Of a stretch of DNA of 64,000 nt, positions 44,498-53,114 are shown piece by piece. The position numbers and the translations under genes are program-made. The DNA comes from Paracoccaceae bacterium (GTDB taxonomy: Bacteria; Pseudomonadota; Alphaproteobacteria; Rhodobacterales; Rhodobacteraceae). Within the stretch, counting starts at the first letter, position 1, and each line of letters begins with the position of its first letter. The notes under the pieces were generated by a model. The model ran no database searches. It had not been told where the DNA came from and saw only the letters and a list, made by a program, of their open reading frames with translations. The stretch spans positions 121,654 through 185,653 of the forward strand of contig JASJAR010000006.1 of assembly GCA_030066905.1 (NCBI GenBank), read 5' to 3'.

Positions 44498-45898
44498 TCA
44501 GGGCACGATCTTGCCGGGGTTGAGGATGTCTTGCGGATCGAGCGCGCGTTTGATGGCGCGCATCACATCCGTCGCGGGCCCCAGTTCGCGGTCGAGATAG
44601 GCCGCCTTTCCCTGTCCGATCCCGTGTTCGCCGGTCACGGTGCCCTCCATGGCGATGGCGGTCTCGCTCATCCAGCCGATGAGCCGCTCGGCACGGGCCG
44701 CGGCACCGGGGTCGGCGGGGTCGAGGAGGAAGATCGCATGGAAGTTGCCGTCACCGGCATGGCCGAGAATCGGCGCGGTGATCCCCATCTCGCGGGCCTT
44801 CTCGGCCGTCGCGGAGATCATCTCGGCCAGCCGCGAGATCGGCACGCAGACATCGGTCGAGAGCGCGTCGCTGCCCGGTTCGAGGGCGCGCAGCGCCCAG
44901 TAGGCGTCGTGCCGGGCGCGCCAGATCCGGCCCCGCTCCTCGGCATCCGCCGACGCGGCAAAGCCGGTGCCGCCGGCATCTACGGCGATCTCGCGGAAGG
45001 TCTCCGCCTGCTCGGCGACGCCGGCCTCGGAGCCGTGGAACTCGAGCAACAAGAGCGGCGTCTCGGGCAGGTCGAGCTTCGAATAGGCATTGATCGCGCC
45101 CACCGCCATCGCGTCGAGAAGCTCGATCCGGGCGACGGGGAGCCCGATCTGGATTGTCATGATCACCGCTTCGGCGGCCGCCTCCACCGATGGAAACGAA
45201 CAGCGCGCGCCCGATATCGCCTCGGGGATGCCGTGGAGCCTCAGGGTGAGTTCGGTGATGATCCCCAGCGTGCCTTCCGAACCGACGAGGAGCCGGGTGA
45301 GGTCGTAGCCGGCCGAGGACTTCCGGGCCCGCCCGCCGGTGCGGATCACCGTGCCGTCCGCGAGCACCGCCTCGACGGCCACGACGTTGTCGCGCATCGT
45401 GCCGTAGCGCACCGCATTGGTGCCCGAGGCCCGGGTCGCGGCCATGCCGCCGAGGCTCGCGTCCGCGCCGGGGTCCACGGCGAAGAAGAGGCCGGTGTCG
45501 CGGAGGTATTCGTTGAGCTGGCGCCGGGTGACGCCGGGCTGGACAACGACGTCGAGGTCCTCGGCGTTGACGCGCAGGACCTGGTCCATCCGCGCAAGGT
45601 CGATCGACACACCGCCCGCCGGGGCATTGAGGTGGCCTTCGAGGGAGGTGCCGGTGCCGAAGGGAATGACCGGGACGCCATGATCGGCGCAAATCCGCAC
45701 CGTTTCGGCCACCTCCTCGGTGGTCTCGGCGAAGACGACCGCGTCGGGCGGCTGGTTGGCGAGCCAGGTCATGGTGTGGCCGTGCTGGCGGCGAATGTCC
45801 TCGCCCCGGCTGAACCGCTCCCCGAAACGCTGGGCGAGGATGCCCAGCGCGGCGGCGATGCCGGTCTCGTTGCGCGGAAGTGTGGCCGGTGCGGGCAT
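44498..45898 (-). CDS. FAD-binding D-lactate/glycolate dehydrogenase-like protein
   Basis: A 466-residue flavoprotein of the D-LDH/GlcD group. The FAD domain has PVIPFGTGTSLEGHLNAPAGGVSIDL and PGADASLGGMAATRASGTNAVRYGTMRDNV; the C-terminal half has ILGHAGDGNFHAIFLLD and GEHGIGQGKAAYLDRELG, and it closes RALDPQDILNPGKIVP. It oxidises a 2-hydroxy acid and passes electrons to the respiratory chain. The ATG at 45896-45898 was chosen because upstream sequence lacks family similarity. It is divergent from the PhnM-like gene. Confidence 0.9.
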   Translation of the reverse strand: MPAPATLPRNETGIAAALGILAQRFGERFSRGEDIRRQHGHTMTWLANQPPDAVVFAETTEEVAETVRICADHGVPVIPFGTGTSLEGHLNAPAGGVSIDLARMDQVLRVNAEDLDVVVQPGVTRRQLNEYLRDTGLFFAVDPGADASLGGMAATRASGTNAVRYGTMRDNVVAVEAVLADGTVIRTGGRARKSSAGYDLTRLLVGSEGTLGIITELTLRLHGIPEAISGARCSFPSVEAAAEAVIMTIQIGLPVARIELLDAMAVGAINAYSKLDLPETPLLLLEFHGSEAGVAEQAETFREIAVDAGGTGFAASADAEERGRIWRARHDAYWALRALEPGSDALSTDVCVPISRLAEMISATAEKAREMGITAPILGHAGDGNFHAIFLLDPADPGAAARAERLIGWMSETAIAMEGTVTGEHGIGQGKAAYLDRELGPATDVMRAIKRALDPQDILNPGKIVP

Positions 45899-45996
45899 GG
45901 GGTCCTCTTCGATCCGGGTTCTGGCCGATTGCGGCGCCGATCTCAAGACAGGGCTGGCGCGGCCGACATGTGCTGCAAAGAAATCTGGGGTCGCCT

Positions 45997-46010
45997 GTGA
46001 CAATTGTCAC
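45997..46010. promoter_or_regulatory. Perfect 14-bp palindrome in divergent spacer
   Basis: GTGACAATTGTCAC, a perfect palindrome between the D-LDH-like gene (start 45898, leftward) and the PhnM-like gene (start 46065, rightward). It is a plausible operator for an unidentified regulator. A TTATCCACA nonamer identical to a DnaA box lies 21 bp to the right (46031-46039). Confidence 0.5.
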
Positions 46011-46064
46011 CGGGCTGCCATGTTGAGAAGTTATCCACAGGGAACCGAACGAGGATTCCGAGCC

Positions 46065-47135
46065 ATGAAACGCGGCCTTCCGCCTCTCGCCTGCCAGGGC
46101 GCCGAGCTTCTGACCGGCGGCAGCTTGCGCGCCGGTGTGCTCGGTCTGGCGAACGGACGGATCGCGCGCCCCGGGGGCACGTCGGTGGACCTGTCGGGCT
46201 TTGCGCTCCTGCCCGGGGCGGTCGACATGGGCGGGGCGCGGGTTTCCGGCCCCCCCGCTGCAAAGGCGGTGCAGGACCACGCCGCGGCCGCCGCCCGGGC
46301 CGGCACGACGTCGCTCTGGGTCGGTGTCGACTGGCCCGAACGCCCCGGAGCGGTGGCCGAAACCCGAGGGGTTCTCGCCGCGCTCGGGGCCATTGCCGCC
46401 GACCTGCCGGTGGATCTGCGCATCCGGCTGTCCGTAAGCACCCACGGCGTTGCGACGAGCGGCGACCTGCTTGAGGCCCTTCCCAGCCTGTCGCAGCCGT
46501 TGCTGATGCTGCGCCATGCCGCGCCGGCGCGGCGCGCGGCGGTCGAAGACGAGCTCGGCGGGGCGGGGGCGCTGGCACGCCATCTTTGTTCGCTGGCCAG
46601 CGCCTTCGACGACCTCGGCCTGCGCTACGGCACCGAGGCCGACCCCGACGGCGAAACCCGCGAGCGCTTTTCGATGATCGGCGCGCGGATGGCGCTCCGG
46701 CCGGCGGCGCGGGGGGCTGCAGCCTCGGCCCGGGCCTACGCCGAGCCGGTGGTGCTCGCTGCCTCCGACATCCTCGACGGTGCCGAGATCGGCTGCGGCC
46801 TCGGGGCACTGCTCCTCGCCGAAGGGCTTTGCGACGCGCTGGGAGCGTTCGGCGACCCGGGCGGTCCGCGCAAGGTCGTCAAGGCGCTCGTCGACAGCGG
46901 ACGGATGCCGCTCGGCCATGCCTGGGCGCTGATCTCCTCGGCCCCGGCGGGGATCCTGCGCCGGGCGGATCGCGGCGGGCTTGTCGAGGGTACACGCGCC
47001 GATATCGCCATCGTCGATCCGTCCTCGCTCGCCGTTGCGGGGACGATCGCGGGCGGGGTCCTCGTCCATTGCACGCCCGACCTTCTCGACCGCTTCCGCC
47101 CGGTCCTGGCCCGGGACGAGTTCGCGGCCGAGTGA
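46065..47135 (+). CDS. PhnM-like amidohydrolase homologue lacking metal ligands
   Basis: A 356-residue protein that reads as a divergent member of the PhnM (ribose-methylphosphonate-triphosphate diphosphatase) branch of amidohydrolases. The layout matches: LLPGAVDM where PhnM has its first metal motif, AAAARAGTTSLWVGVDWPERPGAVAETRGVL, RIRLSVSTHGV, LASAFDDLGLRYGTEADPD, and the C-terminal AILRRADRGGLVEGTRADIAIVD. The H-x-H/D motif after LPG is replaced by MGGA, and later His/Asp metal positions are also missing, so it is probably inactive as a hydrolase or has a new chemistry. No other phn genes are present. A weak Shine-Dalgarno precedes the ATG. Confidence 0.65.
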   Translation: MKRGLPPLACQGAELLTGGSLRAGVLGLANGRIARPGGTSVDLSGFALLPGAVDMGGARVSGPPAAKAVQDHAAAAARAGTTSLWVGVDWPERPGAVAETRGVLAALGAIAADLPVDLRIRLSVSTHGVATSGDLLEALPSLSQPLLMLRHAAPARRAAVEDELGGAGALARHLCSLASAFDDLGLRYGTEADPDGETRERFSMIGARMALRPAARGAAASARAYAEPVVLAASDILDGAEIGCGLGALLLAEGLCDALGAFGDPGGPRKVVKALVDSGRMPLGHAWALISSAPAGILRRADRGGLVEGTRADIAIVDPSSLAVAGTIAGGVLVHCTPDLLDRFRPVLARDEFAAE

Positions 47136-48344
47136 TCAGGCCGCCGGAACGAGCCCGAGCCCGTCGAGGAGGGCGGGGATCTTCTTCTTGAACCCGAAAA
47201 AGCCCACCGTCGCATTGGGCCAGCACATGGCGTCGTAGGGCCTCAGCACCGGCGTGATCCGACCGACGGCGATGAGGCCGGCAAGACCGTCGGCGGCCGG
47301 GCCGACCGGGACATGGGGCATCACGACCGCGTCGAGGCGATGGTCGTCGATCCATGCCTCGAAGCTATCGGGGAGGTCTTCTAGGCGGACTGGCCCGGTG
47401 ACCTTGCCGAGCCGGTCGCTGTAGCGGGAGGCGGTATCGGCAAAGGCCCCGTCGGCGAAGGCCGACACGCCGGGCGCGACGGTCAGGGGACTTCGCGCAT
47501 CGGCGCTCGTGACGAAAAGGGTGGCGGCCGCCGGTCCCTCGCCGATAAGGGGGCCGGGCGAGAGGTCCTCGTCGGTCAGAAGCCAGCCGATGCGCCCTGT
47601 CTGCGGGACCTTTCCGCCTTTCGGGGCCGCGCTGCGCTCGGGCGGCGGCGGTCCTTCGAGCGGCCGGGCCCCGGTGTTGAGCTGGTAGCCCGGATTGAAG
47701 CGGCCTTCGGTGTATTTGGCGATGTTCGCGCCACGGGCGAGGTAGTGCTTGCCGCGCGTCTGAAGCCCAGCGACCCAGCGCCATGAGAGCGTGTTCGACG
47801 CCGCATCCCCGTCGAGAAGATGGCGGAGAAAGAAATCCGCGCCGAGTTCCCAGGGCAGTTCGAGCGTGAAGATCCAGATCGAGGCGAACCACATCCGGGC
47901 GTGGTTGTGGAGATAGCCGGTTTCGGCGAGCTCCCGGGCCCAATGGTCGAAGGCGTCGATGCCGGTCTCGCCTTTGCAGGCGGCTTCCCATTGCGCGCGG
48001 AGCCCGGCTTCGGTGGCCACGCGGTCGAGCCCGGCGCGCACCCCGCGCCGATAGTCCGACCAGACGCCCGGGCGCATCTCCAGCCAGCCCTTCCAGTAGG
48101 TGCGCCAGAACACTTCCTGAATGAATTTCTCCGCCGTGGAGCGCGCAAAACGGCCCAGAACCGCCGCGAGCACCTCCTCTTCGGTGATCAGCCGGTGGCG
48201 GATGTAGGGCGACAGGACCGAAACATTGGGGTGGCCCGCAAGGTCGTAGTTGCGCCGTGCGGCGTAGTCGCGCCCCGCATGGGGGAGAAAGTCTTGCAGG
48301 CGGCTGAGCGCCTCGGTGCGGGTCGGGGGGTGATCGGGTCGCAT
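47136..48344 (-). CDS. Photolyase-like FAD-binding protein with unusual domain order
   Basis: A 402-residue protein with the cryptochrome/photolyase FAD-binding fold at its N-terminus: NYDLAGHPNVSVLSPYIRHRLITEEEVL, FIQEVFWRTYWKGWLEMRP, TGYLHNHARMWFASIWIFTLELPWELGADFF, DGDAASNTLSWRWVAGLQTRGKHYLA. There is no antenna (Rossmann-like) domain before it. Instead an alpha/beta-like region follows at about residues 265-400, with segments such as LDAVVMPHVPVGPAADGLAGLIAVG. This looks like a swap of the normal order. The start ATG at 48342-48344 was chosen because upstream frame is proline/arginine-rich. Light-dependent DNA repair or sensing is possible. Confidence 0.75.
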   Translation of the reverse strand: MRPDHPPTRTEALSRLQDFLPHAGRDYAARRNYDLAGHPNVSVLSPYIRHRLITEEEVLAAVLGRFARSTAEKFIQEVFWRTYWKGWLEMRPGVWSDYRRGVRAGLDRVATEAGLRAQWEAACKGETGIDAFDHWARELAETGYLHNHARMWFASIWIFTLELPWELGADFFLRHLLDGDAASNTLSWRWVAGLQTRGKHYLARGANIAKYTEGRFNPGYQLNTGARPLEGPPPPERSAAPKGGKVPQTGRIGWLLTDEDLSPGPLIGEGPAAATLFVTSADARSPLTVAPGVSAFADGAFADTASRYSDRLGKVTGPVRLEDLPDSFEAWIDDHRLDAVVMPHVPVGPAADGLAGLIAVGRITPVLRPYDAMCWPNATVGFFGFKKKIPALLDGLGLVPAA

Positions 48345-48493
48345 GGGCGGCGATCTAGGGCGGCATAGGGCGAGGGACACCCGCCAAGGTACGTGTCGCG
48401 GGGGCGGTTGGCGTGAGGCCCCGGCTCGGGGGCCGGGGCGTGGGGTGCTGAGGTCCACTGTCCATCGGTGCCCCGGATCGGGTCCCGGGCGGG

Positions 48494-48955
48494 TTAGGCC
48501 GGGACCTTGGCGCCCTGGGCCAGCCTGTGGAGTACGCCCCCCCAGCCCTTGTCGTAGCCCGCATGGGTCGTCTCCGCCGCTGCGCCGCGGATTTCGAACC
48601 CGTCATGGACAAGCTCGACCCGCGTGCCGTCGGCTTCGGGCCGGAACGCCACCTCGACGCGGGTCGCCGCCTCCGGCGTCTCTCCGGGGTGCCAGCGGAG
48701 TTCGAAGGCGCGCGGCGGGTCCCAGCGGGTGACGGTGGCCCAGTGGCTCGGGCTGCCGTCGGCCAGCGTCTCGACCACCTTGCCGCCGAGGCGGGGGTCG
48801 AAGCTGAGGTCCTTTGCCGGGTCGAGATCGGGCGAATTGCCCGAGACCGAATGGGTCTCCAGCGGCCACCATTCGGCGATCCGCGCGGTGAAGAGGTCGA
48901 AGGCCCGCTCCGGCGGAAGCGGAACGGATACGGATTTCTCGACGATCAGGGTCAT
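48494..48955 (-). CDS. SRPBCC (AHSA1/START-like) domain protein
   Basis: A 153-residue helix-grip protein: SVSVPLPPERAFDLFTARIAEWWPLETHSV, HWATVTRWDPPRAFELRWHPG, and TRVELVHDGFEIRGAAAETTHAGYDKGWGGVLHRLAQ. This is the Aha1-C-like family that commonly follows an ArsR regulator in one operon. The cavity would bind a hydrophobic ligand. Its start overlaps the stop of the ArsR gene by 4 nt (ATGA). Confidence 0.88.
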   Translation of the reverse strand: MTLIVEKSVSVPLPPERAFDLFTARIAEWWPLETHSVSGNSPDLDPAKDLSFDPRLGGKVVETLADGSPSHWATVTRWDPPRAFELRWHPGETPEAATRVEVAFRPEADGTRVELVHDGFEIRGAAAETTHAGYDKGWGGVLHRLAQGAKVPA

Positions 48956-49293
48956 GTGCTGGCTTCCTCTCTGGCTTTTTCTGCAAAGGCGTGAAGGGCG
49001 TCGTCCCAGAGCCGGTCGAGCCAGTCGCGCAACGGCGCGGCCCCGTCGGGGGCGAGCGCGTAGATGCGGCGGGTGCCTTCCGCGCGGACCGTCACGAGGC
49101 CGGCATCGCCGAGAACCCTCAGGTGCTGGGAGATGGCCGGGCGGGAGACCGGAAACCCCGCCGCGATGGCGCTTACGGAGGCCGGTGCGGTGCCGAGCCG
49201 CTCGACGATCGCCCGCCGTGTGGGGTCGGCGAGGGCGGCGATCACCGGGTCGGGTCCGGGGGCCGAGGTTGCATTGGGGGTTGCGTAAGTCAT
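48952..49293 (-). CDS. ArsR-family regulator
   Basis: A 113-residue winged-helix repressor. The recognition region is ALADPTRRAIVERLGTAPASVSAIAAGFPVSRPAISQHLRVLGDAGLVTVRAEGTRRIYALAP. It has no cysteines in the metal-binding helix, so it is of the non-metal SRPBCC-partner type. Its start codon lies inside a run of four GTAAGTC half-sites, which suggests tight autorepression of this two-gene operon. Confidence 0.9.
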   Translation of the reverse strand: MTYATPNATSAPGPDPVIAALADPTRRAIVERLGTAPASVSAIAAGFPVSRPAISQHLRVLGDAGLVTVRAEGTRRIYALAPDGAAPLRDWLDRLWDDALHAFAEKAREEAST

Positions 49294-49317
49294 GACTTAC
49301 GGTAAGTCAGTACTTAC
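49285..49317. promoter_or_regulatory. Four-half-site operator overlapping the arsR-type start codon
   Basis: GTAAGTC (49285-49291), GACTTAC (49294-49300), GTAAGTC (49302-49308) and TACTTAC (49311-49317) alternate in orientation, giving two dyads, GTAAGTC-AT-GACTTAC and GTAAGTC-AG-TACTTAC. The start codon (CAT at 49291-49293) lies in the first dyad. Confidence 0.7.
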
Positions 49318-49439
49318 ATTCGTGTCAAGCCTTCGGGGCGGCGCCGGTCCGGCCCCCCTTGTAGCCCCCGGAACGCAGAACTAAGACTCTGGCAACACCT
49401 GAATGGGTATTCACCCCCACGACATTGAGGCAGGCGGTA

Positions 49440-50069
49440 ATGCAAGACCCCATCGACACATACATGAACCTCGTCCCCATGGTCGTCGAACAGACGAGCC
49501 GCGGCGAACGGGCTTACGACATCTTCTCGCGGCTCCTCAAGGAGCGGATCATCTTCGTCAACGGCCCGATCCATGACGGGATGAGCCAGCTCGTCGTCGC
49601 ACAGCTTCTCCATCTCGAAGCCGAGAACCCGTCGAAGGAAATCTCGATGTACATCAACAGCCCCGGCGGGGTGGTGACCTCAGGGCTCTCGATCTACGAC
49701 ACGATGCAATACATCCGCCCTAAGGTCTCGACGCTGGTCGTCGGCCAGGCTGCCTCGATGGGTTCGCTCCTGTCGGTCGGCGGCGAGGCGGGGATGCGGT
49801 TTTCGCTCCCGAACAGCCGGATCATGGTGCACCAGCCCTCGGGCGGCTACCAGGGCCAGGCGACCGACATCATGATCCACGCCGCCGAGACCCAGAAGGT
49901 CAAGGACCGGCTCATCGAGATCTACGTCAAGCATACCGGGCATTCGGCCGAGAAGGTCATGGCCGACCTTGAGCGGGACAATTTCATGTCGCCCGAAGAG
50001 GCCAAGGAATGGAACCATATCGACGAAATCGTCGAGAACCGCACCAAGACCGACGACGCGGAAGCGTGA
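49440..50069 (+). CDS. clpP: ATP-dependent Clp protease proteolytic subunit ClpP
   Basis: A 209-residue serine protease subunit that forms the tetradecameric barrel. The catalytic triad is S106 (GQAASMGS), H131 (MVHQPSGG) and D180 (LERDNFMSP). The handle and N-terminal loop regions are normal. I chose the ATG at 49440 ([17 protein letters not shown]); an in-frame TTG at 49425 would add five residues. ClpX follows after 124 bp, the usual pairing. Confidence 0.96.
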   Translation: MQDPIDTYMNLVPMVVEQTSRGERAYDIFSRLLKERIIFVNGPIHDGMSQLVVAQLLHLEAENPSKEISMYINSPGGVVTSGLSIYDTMQYIRPKVSTLVVGQAASMGSLLSVGGEAGMRFSLPNSRIMVHQPSGGYQGQATDIMIHAAETQKVKDRLIEIYVKHTGHSAEKVMADLERDNFMSPEEAKEWNHIDEIVENRTKTDDAEA

Positions 50070-50111
50070 TAACCACGCCGCGCTTTTGGCGTTGTGCCCA
50101 TGAATCGTCTG

Positions 50112-50131
50112 CCCTAGGCTTAAGCCCAGGG
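50112..50131. promoter_or_regulatory. Near-perfect 20-bp palindrome after clpP
   Basis: CCCTAGGCTTAAGCCCAGGG, an inverted repeat with one mismatched pair, in the clpP-clpX spacer. It could be an attenuating hairpin between the two genes. Confidence 0.4.
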
Positions 50132-50141
50132 CATATTCCGG

Positions 50142-50153
50142 TCACAATTGTGA
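50142..50153. promoter_or_regulatory. TCACAATTGTGA palindrome upstream of clpX
   Basis: A perfect 12-bp palindrome 41 bp before the clpX start codon. Its ACAATTGT core is the same as in the 14-bp palindrome at 45997-46010. Confidence 0.4.
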
Positions 50154-50193
50154 TGTGTAACCCGTCCGAGCAGACCGCCGCAGGGGAATAGCG

Positions 50194-51456
50194 ATGGCAA
50201 ACAGCACAGGCGACAGCAAAAACACGCTTTACTGCTCGTTCTGCGGGAAATCGCAGCACGAGGTCAGAAAGCTGATCGCCGGGCCGACCGTGTTCATCTG
50301 CGACGAATGCGTCGAGCTTTGCATGGACATCATCCGCGAGGAGACCAAGACCTCGGGGCTGAAGGCCTCCGACGGGGTGCCCAGCCCTAAGGAAATCTGC
50401 GATGTGCTCGACGATTACGTGATCGGCCAGGCGCACGCCAAGCGGGTCCTCTCGGTCGCGGTGCACAACCATTACAAGCGGCTCAATCACTCGGCGAAGA
50501 CCGGGGATATCGAGCTTGCGAAGTCGAACATCCTGCTCATCGGGCCCACGGGCTGCGGCAAGACGCTGCTCGCGCAGACGTTGGCGCGCATCCTCGACGT
50601 GCCCTTCACGATGGCCGATGCGACCACGCTGACAGAAGCCGGCTATGTCGGCGAGGATGTCGAGAACATCATCCTGAAGCTCCTTCAGGCCAGCGAATAC
50701 AACGTCGAGCGCGCCCAGCGCGGCATCGTCTATATCGACGAGGTCGACAAGATCACCCGGAAGTCCGACAACCCTTCGATCACGCGGGACGTCTCCGGCG
50801 AGGGCGTGCAGCAGGCGCTTTTGAAGATCATGGAAGGCACCGTGGCGAGCGTGCCGCCCCAGGGGGGTCGCAAGCATCCGCAGCAGGAATTTCTTCAGGT
50901 CGACACGACGAACATCCTGTTCATCTGCGGCGGCGCCTTTGCCGGGCTCGAGAAGATCATCGCCCAGCGCGGCAAGGGCTCGGCGATGGGCTTCGGCGCG
51001 GATGTGAAGGACCCCGACGCGCGCGGCGTGGGCGAGCTCTTCACCGAGCTTGAGCCTGAGGACCTTCTGAAGTTCGGGCTTATCCCCGAATTCGTCGGCC
51101 GCCTGCCGGTGATTGCGACCTTGCAGGACCTCGACGAAGACGCGCTGGTGACGATCCTCACCCAGCCAAAGAACGCGCTTGTGAAGCAGTACCAGCGGCT
51201 CTTCGAGCTTGAAGACGCTCAGCTCACCTTCACCGACGACGCGCTGCACGCAATCGCCAAGCGCGCCATCGCCCGCAAGACCGGGGCGCGCGGGCTGAGG
51301 TCGATCATGGAAGATATCCTCCTCAATACGATGTTCGACCTGCCTGGCATGGAGAACGTCGAAGAGGTGGTCGTGAACGAGGAATCGGTGACCGCAGATT
51401 CTGCACCGCTGATGATTTTCGCCGATGCCAAGAAGGACAAGGCGACAGCAAGCTAA
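50194..51456 (+). CDS. clpX: Clp protease ATP-binding subunit ClpX
   Basis: A 420-residue AAA+ unfoldase that feeds ClpP. The N-terminal zinc domain has CSFCGKSQ and CDECVELC (four cysteines, residues 11-38). Walker A is GPTGCGKT near 115, Walker [10 protein letters not shown] near 180, and the ClpP-docking IGF-type loop is replaced by the local MGFGADV segment near residue 267. Pore loop GYVGED is present. The sequence is of normal length. Confidence 0.97.
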   Translation: MANSTGDSKNTLYCSFCGKSQHEVRKLIAGPTVFICDECVELCMDIIREETKTSGLKASDGVPSPKEICDVLDDYVIGQAHAKRVLSVAVHNHYKRLNHSAKTGDIELAKSNILLIGPTGCGKTLLAQTLARILDVPFTMADATTLTEAGYVGEDVENIILKLLQASEYNVERAQRGIVYIDEVDKITRKSDNPSITRDVSGEGVQQALLKIMEGTVASVPPQGGRKHPQQEFLQVDTTNILFICGGAFAGLEKIIAQRGKGSAMGFGADVKDPDARGVGELFTELEPEDLLKFGLIPEFVGRLPVIATLQDLDEDALVTILTQPKNALVKQYQRLFELEDAQLTFTDDALHAIAKRAIARKTGARGLRSIMEDILLNTMFDLPGMENVEEVVVNEESVTADSAPLMIFADAKKDKATAS

Positions 51457-51460
51457 GGGT

Positions 51461-51478
51461 CGCGGTTTCGAAACCGCG
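51461..51478 (+). terminator. Palindrome after clpX, possible terminator
   Basis: CGCGGTTTCGAAACCGCG, an 18-bp perfect palindrome starting 4 nt after the clpX stop. It can form a 7-bp stem with a TCGA loop; no T-tract follows. Confidence 0.4.
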
Positions 51479-51510
51479 CCCCGCCGACCGTCGACGGGCG
51501 GTTTGTCTCG

Positions 51511-51888
51511 GTGATCCGACGTATCCGCTCAGGCGGCCCGTTCGAGGCAAAGGTCGGCTATTGCCGCGCCGTGGTCGCGGGCGACACGGTCTATGTTGCA
51601 GGCACCTGCACCCAGGAAGACCCGCCGTCGGAAGATGTCGTCCGGCAATGCGCGTCCGCTCTCGCGATCATCGAAGCGGCGCTCAAAGAGGCCGGGAGCG
51701 ACATGGCCCATGTCGTCCGGGTGACCTACTACCTTCCCGATATCACGGAGTTCGAGGCGTGCTGGCCGACCCTTCGTGCCGCGTTTGGCGATCACCCGCC
51801 GGCATCCACGGTGATCGAGGCAAAGCTCCTCGACCCGCGGGACAAGATCGAGATCGAGGTCACCGCGCATCTGCCGCGTGACGCCTGA
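51511..51888 (+). CDS. RidA (YjgF/YER057c) family protein
   Basis: A 125-residue RidA-type protein, the family that hydrolyses reactive enamines/imines. Segments: VVAGDTVYVAGTCTQED, VRQCASALAIIEAALKEAGSDMAHVVRVTYYL, and PASTVIEAKLLDPRDKIEIEVTAHL. The Arg in the usual active site (RV-T-Y) is present as VVRVTYYL, while the C-terminal substrate-binding region keeps the E-I-E-V pattern. Start is GTG at 51511. It overlaps the convergent MFS gene by 29 bp. Confidence 0.88.
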   Translation: MIRRIRSGGPFEAKVGYCRAVVAGDTVYVAGTCTQEDPPSEDVVRQCASALAIIEAALKEAGSDMAHVVRVTYYLPDITEFEACWPTLRAAFGDHPPASTVIEAKLLDPRDKIEIEVTAHLPRDA

Positions 51889-53047
51889 CGAGAGGGCGCA
51901 TCGCGAGCACCCCGAAGGCCGGGCCGATAGCGAGACCGGCGAGAAGCGCCTGCCAGCCGAAGAGGTCGGCGACGAGCGGGGCGAGCCCGACCGTGGCCAC
52001 CGTGAGAAGAAACCCAAGTGCCGTCTGGAACGTCAGAAGGCTCCCGGCCCATTCGGGTGGAGCGTAATCGGCGACAAGGGCGGAGAATTGCGCTGAATCG
52101 GGGATCACCGCGATGCCCCAGAGCACGAAGAGGGCGAAGGTCAGTGCGGGGGCGGCACCGAAGCTCCCCGCCGTCAAAAGCGCGAGGGTGCCGCTCGACG
52201 CCATCGCCCAGAGCGCCACCCGGGCCTTGCCGATCCGGTCGGCCCAGCGGCCAGCCAGCACGCAGGCCGGAGCGCCTGCGGCGATGGCAACAAAGGCGGT
52301 GAGCTTGCCAAGGCTCACCGGGTCCGCCGCGCCGGCGGCGAGATAGGACGCCGTGGCCGCCGCCCCGACCCAGGCCCAGAAGATGTAAAGCTCCCACATA
52401 TGGCCGAAATAGCCGAGATAGGCGCTGCGGATGCGGGCGTCTGTGAAGGCCAGGCGGATCGCCCCCGGACGGAACCCCGGCGCCGACCGGTGGTGCGGCC
52501 CAAGTGCTGTGAAAAGCACGAGCCCCGCCCCGAGCGCGGCGATGACCGAGCCGGTGGCGAGGGCGGCCCGCCAATCCGCCCCGCCGAGCCAGGCGAGGCC
52601 GTAAGGGACCGACTTGCCGAGCGTCAGGGCACCGACAAGGGCGCCGACGAGGAGCCCCCGGTCCGCCGTGCCCCAGCCCACCGCGATCTTCATCCCCACC
52701 GGGTAGACCCCGGCCATCAGCGCACCGGTCAGGAACCGGAGCGCGATGGCCAGCCCGCCGTCGAGCGGCGCCGCGAGCAGGAGCGCATTGGCCCCGGCGG
52801 TGCCGAAGGCGCAGGCGGCAAAGAGGCGCCGCGGGTCGATGAGGTCGGCAAGGCCGGTGACCGCGATGAATAGCGCGCCGGCCACAAAGCCCGCCTGTAC
52901 CGCAGAGGAGAGCGCGGTTTGCTGCGCCTGGGGCAGGGCTAGTTCGGCGGCGATGTCGGGCAGCACGGCGGCGGTCATGAACCAAAGGCACATCCCCGCA
53001 CCGGAGGCGATCAGCAGAAAGGTGAGGGTCCGGGCCTTTTCGCTCAT
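51860..53047 (-). CDS. MFS transporter
   Basis: A 395-residue membrane protein with 12 predicted helices and the MFS layout. The first half has LCLWFMTAAVLPDIAAELALPQAQQTAL and a short loop with the D-x-x-D-x-R motif (ADLIDPRRLFAACAF) between helices 2 and 3. It resembles CynX/NimT-like and drug-type exporters, but the substrate cannot be told. Start chosen at 53047, with MSEKARTLTFLLIASG. Convergent to the RidA gene. Confidence 0.88.
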   Translation of the reverse strand: MSEKARTLTFLLIASGAGMCLWFMTAAVLPDIAAELALPQAQQTALSSAVQAGFVAGALFIAVTGLADLIDPRRLFAACAFGTAGANALLLAAPLDGGLAIALRFLTGALMAGVYPVGMKIAVGWGTADRGLLVGALVGALTLGKSVPYGLAWLGGADWRAALATGSVIAALGAGLVLFTALGPHHRSAPGFRPGAIRLAFTDARIRSAYLGYFGHMWELYIFWAWVGAAATASYLAAGAADPVSLGKLTAFVAIAAGAPACVLAGRWADRIGKARVALWAMASSGTLALLTAGSFGAAPALTFALFVLWGIAVIPDSAQFSALVADYAPPEWAGSLLTFQTALGFLLTVATVGLAPLVADLFGWQALLAGLAIGPAFGVLAMRPLVRRHAADAR

Positions 53048-53114
53048 CGCTCCGTTCTGGACTGTCCCGGTCCTGCCTGCCATACACGATTGCGAGTGAT
53101 TTCGGAGCGTCTCC

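Noticed and set aside
46031..46039. TTATCCACA as evidence of a replication origin
   Set aside because: Only one such box, with no AT-rich unwinding region or cluster of further boxes, and no dnaA, repC or parAB genes in the window.
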